DNA of 32,310 nt from a virus: IMG/VR virus record IMGVR_UViG_3300021356_000088, positions 1-32,310 of that record, one strand, 5' to 3'. A program made the translations under genes and the position numbers. Of the stretch, positions 6,942 to 14,220 are shown piece after piece. Every line of letters starts with the position of its first letter. Position 1 is the first letter of the stretch. A model generated the notes under the pieces. The model was given only the letters and a program-made list of their open reading frames with translations. It was not told where the DNA came from and ran no database searches.

Positions 6942-7871
6942 ATGGCTACAACTACTAATATCACTACTACCTACGCTGGAGAAGCAGCAGGTCAGTATAT
7001 AAGTGCTGCTCTATTGAGCGCAAGCACTATCGAAAATGGCGGCATCACAGTTCGCCCTAACGTAATGCAAAAAGAGGTTATTCAGCGAATTGACGTTGAT
7101 GCTATCGTAAAGAATGCAACTTGCGACTTTACACCAACATCTACTGTTGATCTAACCGAAAGAATCTTAACAGTTGAAGAGGCTCAAGTAAACCTTCAGC
7201 TTTGTAAAAAGGACTTCGTAACAACTTGGGAAGTTGCTCAGATGGGTGCTAATTCAGGTGACGTTCCTTCTTCACTTGCTGACTATATGATTGGTCACAT
7301 AGGCTCTAAAGTTGCTCAGAAGATTGAGCAGAATATTTGGTCAGGTGTAAACGCTAATGAAGGTGAGTTTGATGGACTAGCTGTTCAGCTTGCTGCTGAC
7401 GCTGCTCTTCCTGCTGCTCAAGAAATTACAGCAACCACAATAACTGCTGCTAACGTTGCTGCACAGATGTCATTAGTTGTCGCTCAAATTCCTTCTGCTG
7501 TTTATGGCAAAGAGGATTTGAAGCTATACGTTTCTAAGAATGTTTACAAGGCATACATCGAACATTTAGCTGGATACGCTGCGGCTGGAGTAGGTGCTAA
7601 CGGATACGAGAACAGAGGTTCAAACCAGCGTTTGGTTGATTTGTTCTTCAACGGCATCCCTGTATTTGTTGCAGAAGGATTGACTGACAACAAGATGGTA
7701 GCTGCTCAAACTAGCAACCTTTTCTTCGGAACATCTTTACTCAGCGCAATGCAAGAAGTTAAGCTACTTGATATGGCTGACATTGATGGTTCTAACAACT
7801 TCAGATTTGTTGCTCGCTTCTTTCAAGGCGCAACCTACGGAGTAGTAGAAGACATAGTTCTTTACGCTTAA
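6942..7871 (+). CDS. Major capsid protein (309 aa)
   Basis: Its size, its position after a scaffold-like gene and the strong terminator just downstream all fit the major capsid protein, and the sequence looks like an HK97-fold shell protein of Bacteroidetes phages. Visible are an Ala/Thr-rich N-terminus, the sequence IENGGITVRPNVMQKEVIQR, a central helix ending SKVAQKIEQNIWSG, the stretch DLKLYVSKNVYKAYIEHLAG and a C-terminal RFVARFFQGATYGVVEDIVL. No Ig-like decoration domain is fused. Heavy use of GCT/GAA codons and the isolated terminator suggest high expression. No biochemical motif proves it, but alternatives are weak. Confidence 0.82.
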   Translation: MATTTNITTTYAGEAAGQYISAALLSASTIENGGITVRPNVMQKEVIQRIDVDAIVKNATCDFTPTSTVDLTERILTVEEAQVNLQLCKKDFVTTWEVAQMGANSGDVPSSLADYMIGHIGSKVAQKIEQNIWSGVNANEGEFDGLAVQLAADAALPAAQEITATTITAANVAAQMSLVVAQIPSAVYGKEDLKLYVSKNVYKAYIEHLAGYAAAGVGANGYENRGSNQRLVDLFFNGIPVFVAEGLTDNKMVAAQTSNLFFGTSLLSAMQEVKLLDMADIDGSNNFRFVARFFQGATYGVVEDIVLYA

Positions 7872-7891
7872 TTTAATACTAACCAAAATTG

Positions 7892-7927
7892 GGGCAGGTG
7901 AGCGATTGCTTGTCTGCCCTTTTTTTT
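7892..7927 (+). terminator. Rho-independent terminator after major capsid gene
   Basis: GGGCAGGTGAGC pairs with GCTTGTCTGCCC as a 12-bp stem (three G-U pairs) around loop GATT, followed by eight T's. The next gene starts 14 nt later with no CGTTTAT element, so it is probably fed by read-through. Confidence 0.92.
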
Positions 7928-7941
7928 AACAAAAAATAGAT

Positions 7942-8502
7942 ATGAGTTGCGATATTACAGCAGGACGAGTTGAGCCTTGCAAAGACGCAGTAGGTGGCAT
8001 TAATAACATCTACATTTTTAACTACGCAGACTTGCCCGAATCAGCATTCACATTTGATGCCACAGACACAGATGTGATTGACGTTTTAGGTTCAAGTTTA
8101 ACTGCGTACAAGTACGAATTGAAAGCGACAACTAATACGCTTGAGCAGACCATTACAGCAAGCCGAGATAACGGCACTACATTCTTTGAGCAAGCCTTAA
8201 ACATCACTTTGAAAAAGATGACAAAGGAAGCTAACAAAGAGTTGAAATTGCTTTGCTATGGTAGACCAAAAATCTTAGTTGAAACCAACAATGGAGATTT
8301 GTTGCTTTGCGGTCACGAACACGGACTTGATGTGACAGGCGGTACGTTTGCCACAGGAGGTGCGTTAGGTGATTTGAATGGTTATACATTGACGTTCTCA
8401 GGAAGCGAGAAAGTTCCTGCGAACTTTTGTATTCCAGCTACAGGAACAACAATTGCAGATAAGCTAACCAATTTAGGTATTACTTCAATAGTCACCAGCT
8501 AA
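7942..8502 (+). CDS. Putative major tail (tube) protein (186 aa)
   Basis: Mostly beta protein starting MSCDITAGRVEPCKDAVGGI, with FEQALNITLKKM in the middle and GDLNGYTLTFSGSEKVPANF near the end. The pattern of mixed strands ending in a 'TLTFSG' hairpin resembles the tail-tube proteins I associate with Bacteroidetes siphoviruses. It sits alone between two terminators, which suits a highly made, independently tuned virion protein. Four cysteines are present (C3, C13 and two in the second half). Other possibilities are a head decoration or other minor virion protein. I am confident it is structural, less so that it is the tube. Confidence 0.55.
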   Translation: MSCDITAGRVEPCKDAVGGINNIYIFNYADLPESAFTFDATDTDVIDVLGSSLTAYKYELKATTNTLEQTITASRDNGTTFFEQALNITLKKMTKEANKELKLLCYGRPKILVETNNGDLLLCGHEHGLDVTGGTFATGGALGDLNGYTLTFSGSEKVPANFCIPATGTTIADKLTNLGITSIVTS

Positions 8503-8526
8503 TAATTAGCAAAGGTGATTAGAAAG

Positions 8527-8553
8527 GGCTATCCAATGTGGGTAGCCTTTTTT
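8527..8553 (+). terminator. Rho-independent terminator
   Basis: GGCTATCC pairs with GGGTAGCC (one G-U pair) around loop AATGT, followed by six T's. It ends the tail-tube transcript and is followed within 7 nt by the 25-bp promoter-like repeat at 8560. Confidence 0.88.
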
Positions 8554-8559
8554 ATTTAG

Positions 8560-8589
8560 AACAAAACCTAAAAAATTCGTTTATAGTAT
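8560..8589 (+). promoter_or_regulatory. Candidate late promoter before portal operon
   Basis: The same 25-bp sequence as at 2278-2302 occurs immediately after a terminator and 4 nt before the ATG at 8590 (core CGTTTATA, 8578-8585). A gene block lying just behind a terminator needs new transcription, which supports the promoter reading over a pure ribosome-binding function. Confidence 0.6.
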
Positions 8590-8934
8590 ATGGTAATCTT
8601 AACCACATCAGCAACGGCTCAATCGTTCCAAGTGATTCCGCGATTTGAGCCGACAGGAAATGTAGATGTAACTTTCACCAGTGAGCAACAAAACAAGCTG
8701 ACACACACTTTTAATCTAGCAGCTACTTATTTGAACGGCTACTTGACCATTACAAATACATTTTCTCCTGTGCTGGTGGATGGTCAGAATTACATTATTG
8801 AAATAAAAGATGGTGCAGAACTTTGCTTTCGAGGCAAAGCATACATTACAGACGATACTGACTTTGCAAAATTCAGCATCAATGAGAGTCTGTTTACGGA
8901 GCAGTCATCTAATAACGAATTTGTCATAATATGA
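8590..8934 (+). CDS. Hypothetical structural-module protein (114 aa)
   Basis: First gene of the portal operon; its stop overlaps the portal ATG (ATGA at 8931). The protein appears to be all-beta (SFQVIPRFEPTGNVDVTF, NYIIEIKDGAELCFRGKAY) with no signal peptide or membrane segment. Small beta proteins in this slot could be tail-completion or head-decoration proteins, but I see no diagnostic motif. Start choice follows the conserved upstream element at fixed spacing. Confidence 0.7.
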   Translation: MVILTTSATAQSFQVIPRFEPTGNVDVTFTSEQQNKLTHTFNLAATYLNGYLTITNTFSPVLVDGQNYIIEIKDGAELCFRGKAYITDDTDFAKFSINESLFTEQSSNNEFVII

Positions 8935-10673
8935 GCAGCAACATTAGCCTAGTGCAACTGGGTAAGTACACAACGCCTGAGATCAGCGAGAACAAGCGCG
9001 ACAAATGGGTAGCGTATGGCGTAGATAATAACTACTATCAGACGCTCATAGATGCCAAAGAATCGCCTACCAATAGCGCGTTAATCAATGGCATTAGCGA
9101 TATGATTTATGGGCGCGGGTTACACGCCACAAACGCTGCAAAGAAGCCTGATGAGTACGCTATGATGGTTCAGCTATTCAGCGAGGATTGTATGCGCAAG
9201 ATATGCGATGACTTTTACACTTTCGGTCAAGCTGCTTATCAGGTAATCTACGACACAGCACACACAAAGGTGATGGAGGTAGCACATATGCCAATCCAAA
9301 ACCTGCGACCTGAGAAGATGAATGAGGAAGGTTACATTGAGGCATATTATTACTGCGATGATTGGGCAAACGCCAAACGTAACGATGAGCATCAGCGCAT
9401 ACCTTGCTTTGGGAAAAGTAGAGAAGGTCTTGAGGTTATGGTCATCAAACCATATAAAGCTGGATTTCATTACTTCAGTCCTGTCGAATACCAATCAGGA
9501 TTAGACTACGCATTCGTTGAGATAGAACTTGGACAATTTCACCTAAACAACATCTACACAAGGTTCTCAGGTAGCACTATAATCAACTTTAATAATGGCA
9601 TACCTGAAGAAGATCAGCAGCGGATGATTGAGTCAAAGATTAAAGACAAGTTTACAGGCACAGAAGGTGACAGCGTAATTGTAGCTTTTAATGATTCGCA
9701 AGACACAGCAGCGCAAATAGAGTCCATCACTTTACCTGATGCGCACAATCAATATCAATTCATCTCAGAGGAGGCAAGCAAAAAGATAATGGTATCACAC
9801 AGAGTGACTTCACCTTTGCTATTTGGTTTACCACAAAACGGAGGACTTGGTTCAAACGCAGATGAAATTAAGATGGCAGCTTTGTTGTTTGACAACACAG
9901 TTATCAAGCCAATGCAACGAGTCATTATTGAGTCAGTCAACGCGATTCTATCCTTTAACAACATCAGCTTAAACACATTCTTCTTAACTAGCCAGCCTCT
10001 AGAGTTTAGCGAGATGGAAATCGAAGAAGTTGACGAGGACACGGCGCAGGAAAAGACAGGTATTGAATTGTCAAAAGGTGACAACCTTGACGAGATAGCA
10101 GAACTGCTGATTGAAAAAGGCGAAGAACTTGGTGAAGGATGGGAGTTGATAGAAGAGAGTGATGTTGATTATGACGAAGATGACAAAGAGCCAAGCCTGT
10201 TGTCAAAGGTATACAACTTTGTCAGCACAGGCACAGCTAGACCTAATGCGAAGAGCGAGCAAGACAGAGTGATTGATGGAGTTGCGTACAAAACACGATA
10301 TGTTTATTCGCCAAACAGAGCATCAGCAAACAGTAGAGATTTTTGCAAGAAGATGACTTCAGCCGATAAGCTATACAGAAAAGAAGACATCATTGCAATG
10401 GGTGATAAAGCGGTAAACGCTGGTTTTGGAGTGGGTGGTGCATCTACTTATTCAATTTGGAAGTACAAAGGCGGTGCAAGATGTCACCATAAATGGATGC
10501 GTAGAGTTTATCGCAAGCCTGTTGAAGATGGAGGTATTGACACAAAGAGTCCGCTTGCACCAACCATTAGCACCAACAAAAGCGAAAAAGAAGGTTATCG
10601 CGTTCGTAATCCTAAAGAAGTGGCGATGAAGCCAAAAGATATGCCGAATGAAGGCTTTGTAAACCCAAGATAA
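8931..10673 (+). CDS. Portal protein with C-terminal fusion domain (580 aa)
   Basis: Residues about 1-400 match phage portal architecture in length and motif flow: NALINGISDMIYGRGL (about 45), YQVIYD with a following VMEVAHMPIQNLRPEK (105-130), YRVTSPLLFGLPQ-like HRVTSPLLFG (about 292), then an aliphatic and amphipathic stem helix region. The portal is the dodecameric ring through which DNA enters and leaves the head. After an acidic linker (about 360-430) a separate domain (about 436-580) contains SRDFCKKM, LYRKEDII, YSIWKYKGGARCHHKWMRR; its Cys/His spacing could bind metal. I know this add-on only from Bacteroidetes phage head proteins and cannot assign its role. Head adaptor gene follows 1 nt later. 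Confidence 0.82.
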   Translation: MSSNISLVQLGKYTTPEISENKRDKWVAYGVDNNYYQTLIDAKESPTNSALINGISDMIYGRGLHATNAAKKPDEYAMMVQLFSEDCMRKICDDFYTFGQAAYQVIYDTAHTKVMEVAHMPIQNLRPEKMNEEGYIEAYYYCDDWANAKRNDEHQRIPCFGKSREGLEVMVIKPYKAGFHYFSPVEYQSGLDYAFVEIELGQFHLNNIYTRFSGSTIINFNNGIPEEDQQRMIESKIKDKFTGTEGDSVIVAFNDSQDTAAQIESITLPDAHNQYQFISEEASKKIMVSHRVTSPLLFGLPQNGGLGSNADEIKMAALLFDNTVIKPMQRVIIESVNAILSFNNISLNTFFLTSQPLEFSEMEIEEVDEDTAQEKTGIELSKGDNLDEIAELLIEKGEELGEGWELIEESDVDYDEDDKEPSLLSKVYNFVSTGTARPNAKSEQDRVIDGVAYKTRYVYSPNRASANSRDFCKKMTSADKLYRKEDIIAMGDKAVNAGFGVGGASTYSIWKYKGGARCHHKWMRRVYRKPVEDGGIDTKSPLAPTISTNKSEKEGYRVRNPKEVAMKPKDMPNEGFVNPR

Positions 10674-10674
10674 A

Positions 10675-11175
10675 ATGGCAAAAGCACTACTCATAAAGAC
10701 AGATGATGTACTACGTTACTCAAACTTGAGTGGCAATGTAGACAGCGACAAGTTCGTGCAATACATAGCAATCGCACAGGATATGCACATCCAGCGTTTG
10801 TTAGGAACTGACCTACTTGAGAAGATACAAGCCGACATCATTGCAGGTACACTTGCAGGCAACTACTTATCACTTGTCACGGATTGGGTAAAGCCTGCGT
10901 TGATACATTGGTCATTGGTTGAGTTCTTACCAATGGGAAGCGTTACCATCGGCAACGGAGGTATTTATCGCCATCAACCTGAGAATGCCACAGCATTGGA
11001 TAAGTCAGACGTTGACAGCTTAGTATCTCAGGAGCGAGACTTTGCTGTTTACTATTCTAATAGGCTAGTTGATTACCTATGCAACAATAGCAGTTTATTC
11101 CCTGAGTATTCATCTAATACTAACAGCGATGTCAATCCAGCATCTGAAAGTAACTTCTGCGGATGGGTACTGTAA
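10675..11175 (+). CDS. Head-tail connector / adaptor protein (166 aa)
   Basis: An all-helical protein directly downstream of the portal, beginning MAKALLIKTDDVLRYSNLSGNVDSDKF and containing QDMHIQRLLGTDLLEKI and WSLVEFLP. This fits the DUF6712-like family found in the adaptor slot of Bacteroidetes phages. Such proteins sit below the portal and close the head for tail attachment. It begins 1 nt after the portal stop. Its end overlaps the small basic ORF at 11163 by 13 nt. Family assignment is from memory of the sequence pattern. Confidence 0.62.
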   Translation: MAKALLIKTDDVLRYSNLSGNVDSDKFVQYIAIAQDMHIQRLLGTDLLEKIQADIIAGTLAGNYLSLVTDWVKPALIHWSLVEFLPMGSVTIGNGGIYRHQPENATALDKSDVDSLVSQERDFAVYYSNRLVDYLCNNSSLFPEYSSNTNSDVNPASESNFCGWVL

Positions 11176-11273
11176 AGAAGAAATCATACGAACCAAAGAA
11201 AAGCAACGTGATCAAGTTGCAGAGATTTATCAAAAAATTGAGCAAGAATGGAAGTTATAGAGGGCGTTGCTAA
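11163..11273 (+). CDS. Small basic protein (36 aa)
   Basis: The 72-nt gap between the adaptor stop (11175) and the next start (11248) is covered by a 36-codon ORF that overlaps both neighbours by 13 and 26 nt. The product MGTVKKKSYEPKKSNVIKLQ... is strongly basic (11 Lys, 3 Arg) with no membrane segment. The overlapping placement is typical of real short genes in this genome, but there is no homology evidence. It could bind nucleic acid or be spurious. Confidence 0.4.
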   Translation: MGTVKKKSYEPKKSNVIKLQRFIKKLSKNGSYRGRC

Positions 11274-11574
11274 ACTAATCAGCGAACACGGAATAATGAC
11301 TGTGCTGAGTGCGGTTGCATTAGGTACTTTGATTTGGAAGGGGAAAACAATAGGAGCGTTTGTTGTGCAGACATTGCAGGCATCAGCGATTGTCAAGAAG
11401 AATGAGGAAATCATTGAGTCTTTAAAAAATGAGATTGAGGAACTTCGTAAGAAGCTAGACGAAATGAATCAGGTTTTGATAGAGCAATCTGCTACAATCG
11501 CACGTCTTGAGGAGCGCATCATTCAAACTGCTAAGAAGCGAGTATCTAAGAGAAGGGTGACCGATGAAAATTAG
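11248..11574 (+). CDS. Holin-like membrane and coiled-coil protein (108 aa)
   Basis: Residues about 14-45 (GIMTVLSAVALGTLIW, then GAFVVQTLQASAIV) form one hydrophobic segment and a second weaker one. Residues 50-95 are a clear heptad coiled coil (EIIESLKNEIEELRKKLDEM), and the C-terminus is basic (KKRVSKRR). It lies directly upstream of the endolysin (11-nt overlap) and the spanin, so a holin or holin-like protein of the lysis cassette is the best guess. Many small phage holins have one or two TM segments and a charged tail; the long coiled coil is less usual. Another membrane-anchored assembly protein is possible. Confidence 0.55.
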   Translation: MEVIEGVAKLISEHGIMTVLSAVALGTLIWKGKTIGAFVVQTLQASAIVKKNEEIIESLKNEIEELRKKLDEMNQVLIEQSATIARLEERIIQTAKKRVSKRRVTDEN

Positions 11575-12034
11575 TGCTAACCTAACATTAAAAGAAGTCA
11601 GTAAAAGCCTGACAGCGACACGCAGAGGCATCGACAATGAGCCAAAAGGTGAGCATTTAACTGCGCTAATCAATTTAGCTAACAATGTATTTCAGCCGAT
11701 CCGAGATCATTTCGGTAAGCCTATATTTGTCAGTAGTGGTTATCGTTCGCCTGAGTTAAATAAAGCAATAGGAGGTTCAAAAACATCTCAGCATTGTAAG
11801 GGTGAGGCTATTGATATTGATAATGATGCGCGTGAATATCCAAGCAACGCAGACATATTTTGGTACATCTATGACCATTTAGACTTTGATCAAATGATAT
11901 GGGAGTTTGGTGATGATAAAAACCCTAGCTGGGTTCACGTTAGCTACAAATCAGAAGGCAACAGAAAACAAGTTTTAAGGGCTTCAAAATCTAAAGGTAG
12001 AACTGTCTATACAAACTTTCAAGATAATCGATGA
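11564..12034 (+). CDS. Endolysin, peptidase M15 family (156 aa)
   Basis: Zinc D-Ala-D-Ala-type peptidase of the M15A/M15_3 family, cutting peptidoglycan peptide stems to lyse the host. Motifs: SGYRSPELNKAIGG (58-71), SQH with H77, GEAIDID with D84, MIWEF with E114 and WVHVS with H125. H77, D84 and H125 are the expected zinc ligands. Length fits a single-domain phage enzyme; there is no signal peptide, so export needs a holin, consistent with the upstream gene. Overlaps the upstream gene by 11 nt and the spanin ORF by 4 nt. Confidence 0.9.
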   Translation: MKISANLTLKEVSKSLTATRRGIDNEPKGEHLTALINLANNVFQPIRDHFGKPIFVSSGYRSPELNKAIGGSKTSQHCKGEAIDIDNDAREYPSNADIFWYIYDHLDFDQMIWEFGDDKNPSWVHVSYKSEGNRKQVLRASKSKGRTVYTNFQDNR

Positions 12035-12498
12035 GAGGGCTTGTAACAGCCTTAATATTGATTCTAAGCAGTTGTTCTTTGGAGCAGCGCGTAGAAAAGA
12101 AGTTGAGAAGGGCAGAGCGCAAGATTGAAAAGCTGACAATTCTATATCCTCAACTATTAAAACGAGATACTATAAATGACACGATACAAATCACAATTCC
12201 ACAAGTCGAAGTTGATACTATCTTTCAAGGAACAGATGGTGATACTGTCACTATTTATAAGGACAAACTTAGAATCCAATACGTTCGGCAGGGTGATACT
12301 GTATATATATCAGGTCAGTGTAAGACTGATACAATCTATAAAACTGTATCTGTACCTTTTGAGCAAGTCGTGGTAAGGAAACAATCGTTTGTTGAGCATA
12401 TTCAAAAGCACGGAAAGCGATTCATTTGGTTTTTCGTTATTTTAGCGGTGATCGGAATCGTAATCCGCATAGCGTGGAAGTTTATAAAACCACTATAA
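12031..12498 (+). CDS. Unimolecular spanin (u-spanin) candidate lipoprotein (155 aa)
   Basis: N-terminal lipoprotein signal: MRGLVTALILILSSC, with lipobox LSSC and acylated Cys at 15. C-terminal transmembrane helix at about 131-149 (FIWFFVILAVIGIVIRIAW) followed by a short basic tail. Between them is a helical stretch then a strand-rich segment (VDTIFQGTDGDTVTIY, QGDTVYISGQ). A lipid anchor for the outer membrane plus an inner-membrane C-terminal helix on one chain is the architecture of one-gene spanins such as T1 gp11, which fuse the membranes at the last step of Gram-negative lysis. Gene order holin candidate - M15 endolysin - this gene supports the call. Overlaps the endolysin stop by ATGA. 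Confidence 0.72.
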   Translation: MRGLVTALILILSSCSLEQRVEKKLRRAERKIEKLTILYPQLLKRDTINDTIQITIPQVEVDTIFQGTDGDTVTIYKDKLRIQYVRQGDTVYISGQCKTDTIYKTVSVPFEQVVVRKQSFVEHIQKHGKRFIWFFVILAVIGIVIRIAWKFIKPL

Positions 12499-12848
12499 AA
12501 GGCAATGTGCCTAGCAAATCAAACTGCTATCGTATCATTCGTTTAGGGAGTCGCTGCTCGCTCGCAAAAGGCAAAGACCTAAAAGACTACGAGAAATCAT
12601 TTTTAACGCAGTACAGAGCCTCTAAGATGCTCGAATGCGAGTTTGGTATCAACTTAACTGTTTACTATCCATCACGCAGAGCAGACCTTGACAACAGCTT
12701 AAAGATAATCCTTGACTGCCTTCAGAAAGCTGGGGCGATTAAGAATGACAACAAGTGCGTTGAGATAGTTGCACATAGAAAGCTAGATAAAGAGAATCCG
12801 AGAATAGAATTTAACCTGTATAGACATGAACAGACCAAGACTAAGTGA
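12474..12848 (+). CDS. rusA: RusA-family Holliday junction resolvase (124 aa)
   Basis: RusA-type resolvase that cuts four-way junctions during recombination or before packaging. The family signature is visible: VPSKSN near the start, then YYPSRRADLDNSLKIILDCL with the catalytic aspartates of the DLDN block, then KCVEIVAHRKLD and NPRIEF. An upstream in-frame ATG at 12426 exists, but those 16 residues overlie the spanin TM segment. The GTG at 12474 gives the usual start VEVYKTTIKGNVPSKSN, so I prefer it. The 3' end overlaps the phosphoesterase gene by 23 nt. Confidence 0.8.
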   Translation: MEVYKTTIKGNVPSKSNCYRIIRLGSRCSLAKGKDLKDYEKSFLTQYRASKMLECEFGINLTVYYPSRRADLDNSLKIILDCLQKAGAIKNDNKCVEIVAHRKLDKENPRIEFNLYRHEQTKTK

Positions 12849-13536
12849 GGGGCTAAACAAGCTGGTAAGTGGATTGAAGTCCAAAGAGAATCGCATCCTT
12901 GTCATAGGTGACTTGCACGAACCATTTTGCTTGGATGGATACCTTGAGTTTTGCCTTGAGCAATCTGAGAAGTTCAATACAAATAGAACCATCTTTATAG
13001 GCGATGTCATAGACAACCACTATGCAAGCTACCACGAAACCGATGCTGATGGTATGGGGGGAGGTCAGGAACTTGACCTGTCAATTAATAAGATAGCTAA
13101 GTGGAGAGATGCGTTTCCAAAAGCTGATGTTATTATTGGCAATCACGATCGGTTAATTATGCGTAAGGCTCAAACATCAGCGATTCCAAGTAAATGGATT
13201 AAAAGCTACAAAGATGTTTTGGAAGTGCCTGAGTGGAACTTCGTAGAGCGATTAGTCATTGACGATGTTCAGTATATTCACGGAGAAGGTGGTACAGCAC
13301 GAACTAAATGCAAGGCAGACCTGATGTCAACTGTGCAAGGACATCTGCATACGCAGGCTTATACCGAATATGTGGTTGGTCAAAACTTTAAAATCTATGG
13401 TAGTCAGGTAGGATGTGGCATAAACCACAAAGCCTACGCTATGGCTTACGCTAAGTATGGCAAGAAGCCAGCTATCGGTTGTATGGTCGTTCTTGACAAC
13501 GGCAAAACGCCTATCAATTTATTGATGAATTTATAA
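12826..13536 (+). CDS. Calcineurin-like metallophosphoesterase (236 aa)
   Basis: All metal-binding blocks of the calcineurin-like phosphoesterase fold are present in order: GDLHEP (28-33), GDVIDN (59-64), GNHD (105-108), HGEG (152-155) and GHLHT (172-176). The enzyme hydrolyses a phosphomonoester or diester with two metal ions; in phages related proteins include nucleic acid 3'-phosphatases/nucleases and protein phosphatases, so the substrate cannot be set. The spacing fits a short single-domain enzyme with no signal peptide. It lies between the resolvase and a small ORF just before the terminator. Confidence 0.85.
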   Translation: MNRPRLSEGLNKLVSGLKSKENRILVIGDLHEPFCLDGYLEFCLEQSEKFNTNRTIFIGDVIDNHYASYHETDADGMGGGQELDLSINKIAKWRDAFPKADVIIGNHDRLIMRKAQTSAIPSKWIKSYKDVLEVPEWNFVERLVIDDVQYIHGEGGTARTKCKADLMSTVQGHLHTQAYTEYVVGQNFKIYGSQVGCGINHKAYAMAYAKYGKKPAIGCMVVLDNGKTPINLLMNL

Positions 13537-13547
13537 TACATTTGCGT

Positions 13548-13730
13548 ATGAAGTACACAATAGAAGAGTGGAAGGAGATTGTCAAGGATTACCTGCTTGA
13601 GCAGAATGCTAAGATTGCTGCAGGTAAGGGTGCAACTGATGACAAGGTGATGCTGGAAAGAATGAGAAAAGAGAATTTGCACTTCGTTAATCGCATATTA
13701 AAAGACTATTTGCCGACTTTGGCAGACTAG
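13548..13730 (+). CDS. Hypothetical helical protein (60 aa)
   Basis: Short gene closing the transcript before the terminator at 13760. The ATG at 13548 is preferred over a TTG two codons earlier. The protein MKYTIEEWKEIVKDYLLEQN... is charged and probably all-helical. The ATG is only 3 nt after TACATTTG (13537-13544), which resembles a Bacteroidetes -7 box but lacks a correctly spaced upstream TTTG. Function unknown. Confidence 0.6.
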   Translation: MKYTIEEWKEIVKDYLLEQNAKIAAGKGATDDKVMLERMRKENLHFVNRILKDYLPTLAD

Positions 13731-13759
13731 AAGCGTTCATTGTTTGTTTGTTTAATAGG

Positions 13760-13789
13760 GGGCAGTTCGAAAGGATTGCCCTTTTTTTT
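13760..13789 (+). terminator. Strong rho-independent terminator
   Basis: GGGCAGTTC pairs with GGATTGCCC as a 9-bp stem (two G-U pairs) capped by a GAAA tetraloop and followed by eight T's. It separates the late head/lysis block from the early/replication block. Confidence 0.93.
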
Positions 13790-13809
13790 GTCTTTTTTTT
13801 AAAAAGTTA

Positions 13810-13840
13810 TTTGTCTTATCAACATTTAATCCTATATTTG
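13810..13840 (+). promoter_or_regulatory. Bacteroidetes-type housekeeping promoter
   Basis: TTTG (13810-13813), a 19-bp spacer and TATATTTG (13833-13840) match the known Bacteroidetes TTTG / TAnnTTTG consensus at the expected spacing. It follows directly on the terminator and precedes an A-rich leader and the ATG at 13865. It is the natural early promoter for the replication block. Confidence 0.85.
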
Positions 13841-13864
13841 TCGAAACAATTAAAACAAACAACG

Positions 13865-14140
13865 ATGAAAATCACAAAAATCTATCACGGATTCAAAGAC
13901 CAATGCCGATGCGGTTGCAATGGCACTTACCATAAAGAAGGAGATAAGGATTTCCTATATTGGGTAGGAGAGTTTAATCGCTTGGCATCAGAGAAGCCTT
14001 TAACTTACGAAGGCGAAACTGTTAAAACCAAAATCGAAGAGGTCGAATGCTCTGACATTCTAGGCACAGTTCTCTGTGCATATCGAGAGAAAGACCATAG
14101 CAATAGCTTTATGAACAAACTAACATTCTTAAAGCAATGA
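13865..14140 (+). CDS. Early hypothetical protein with Cys cluster (91 aa)
   Basis: First gene after the early promoter. An in-frame ATG further upstream (13748) lies before the terminator, so the ATG at 13865, preceded by an A-rich leader, is the real start. The N-terminus MKITKIYHGFKDQCRCGCNGTYH has three closely spaced cysteines and a histidine, a possible small zinc site. The position suggests an early host-interaction or regulatory protein, but no family is recognised. Its stop overlaps the next small ORF (ATGA). Confidence 0.7.
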   Translation: MKITKIYHGFKDQCRCGCNGTYHKEGDKDFLYWVGEFNRLASEKPLTYEGETVKTKIEEVECSDILGTVLCAYREKDHSNSFMNKLTFLKQ

Positions 14141-14220
14141 ACGACCACGATTTAAAGCACGAAGCAATCATCAACTTGGTGATTATCACCTTAATCATAA
14201 TTGCAATCATAATCTTATGA
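14137..14220 (+). CDS. Membrane micro-protein (27 aa)
   Basis: A 27-codon ORF with ATGA overlaps at both ends, linking the genes at 13865 and 14217. The product is MNDHDLKHEAI followed by an uninterrupted hydrophobic run (INLVIITLIIIAIIIL), a single transmembrane helix reaching the C-terminus. The double coupling argues that it is translated. Function unknown; small single-TM phage proteins are often host-directed. Confidence 0.6.
   Translation: MNDHDLKHEAIINLVIITLIIIAIIIL

Noticed and set aside
13748-13864. N-terminal extension of the early gene starting at 13748
   Set aside because: It would be translated across the terminator and promoter; the ATG at 13865 with an A-rich leader is the better start.
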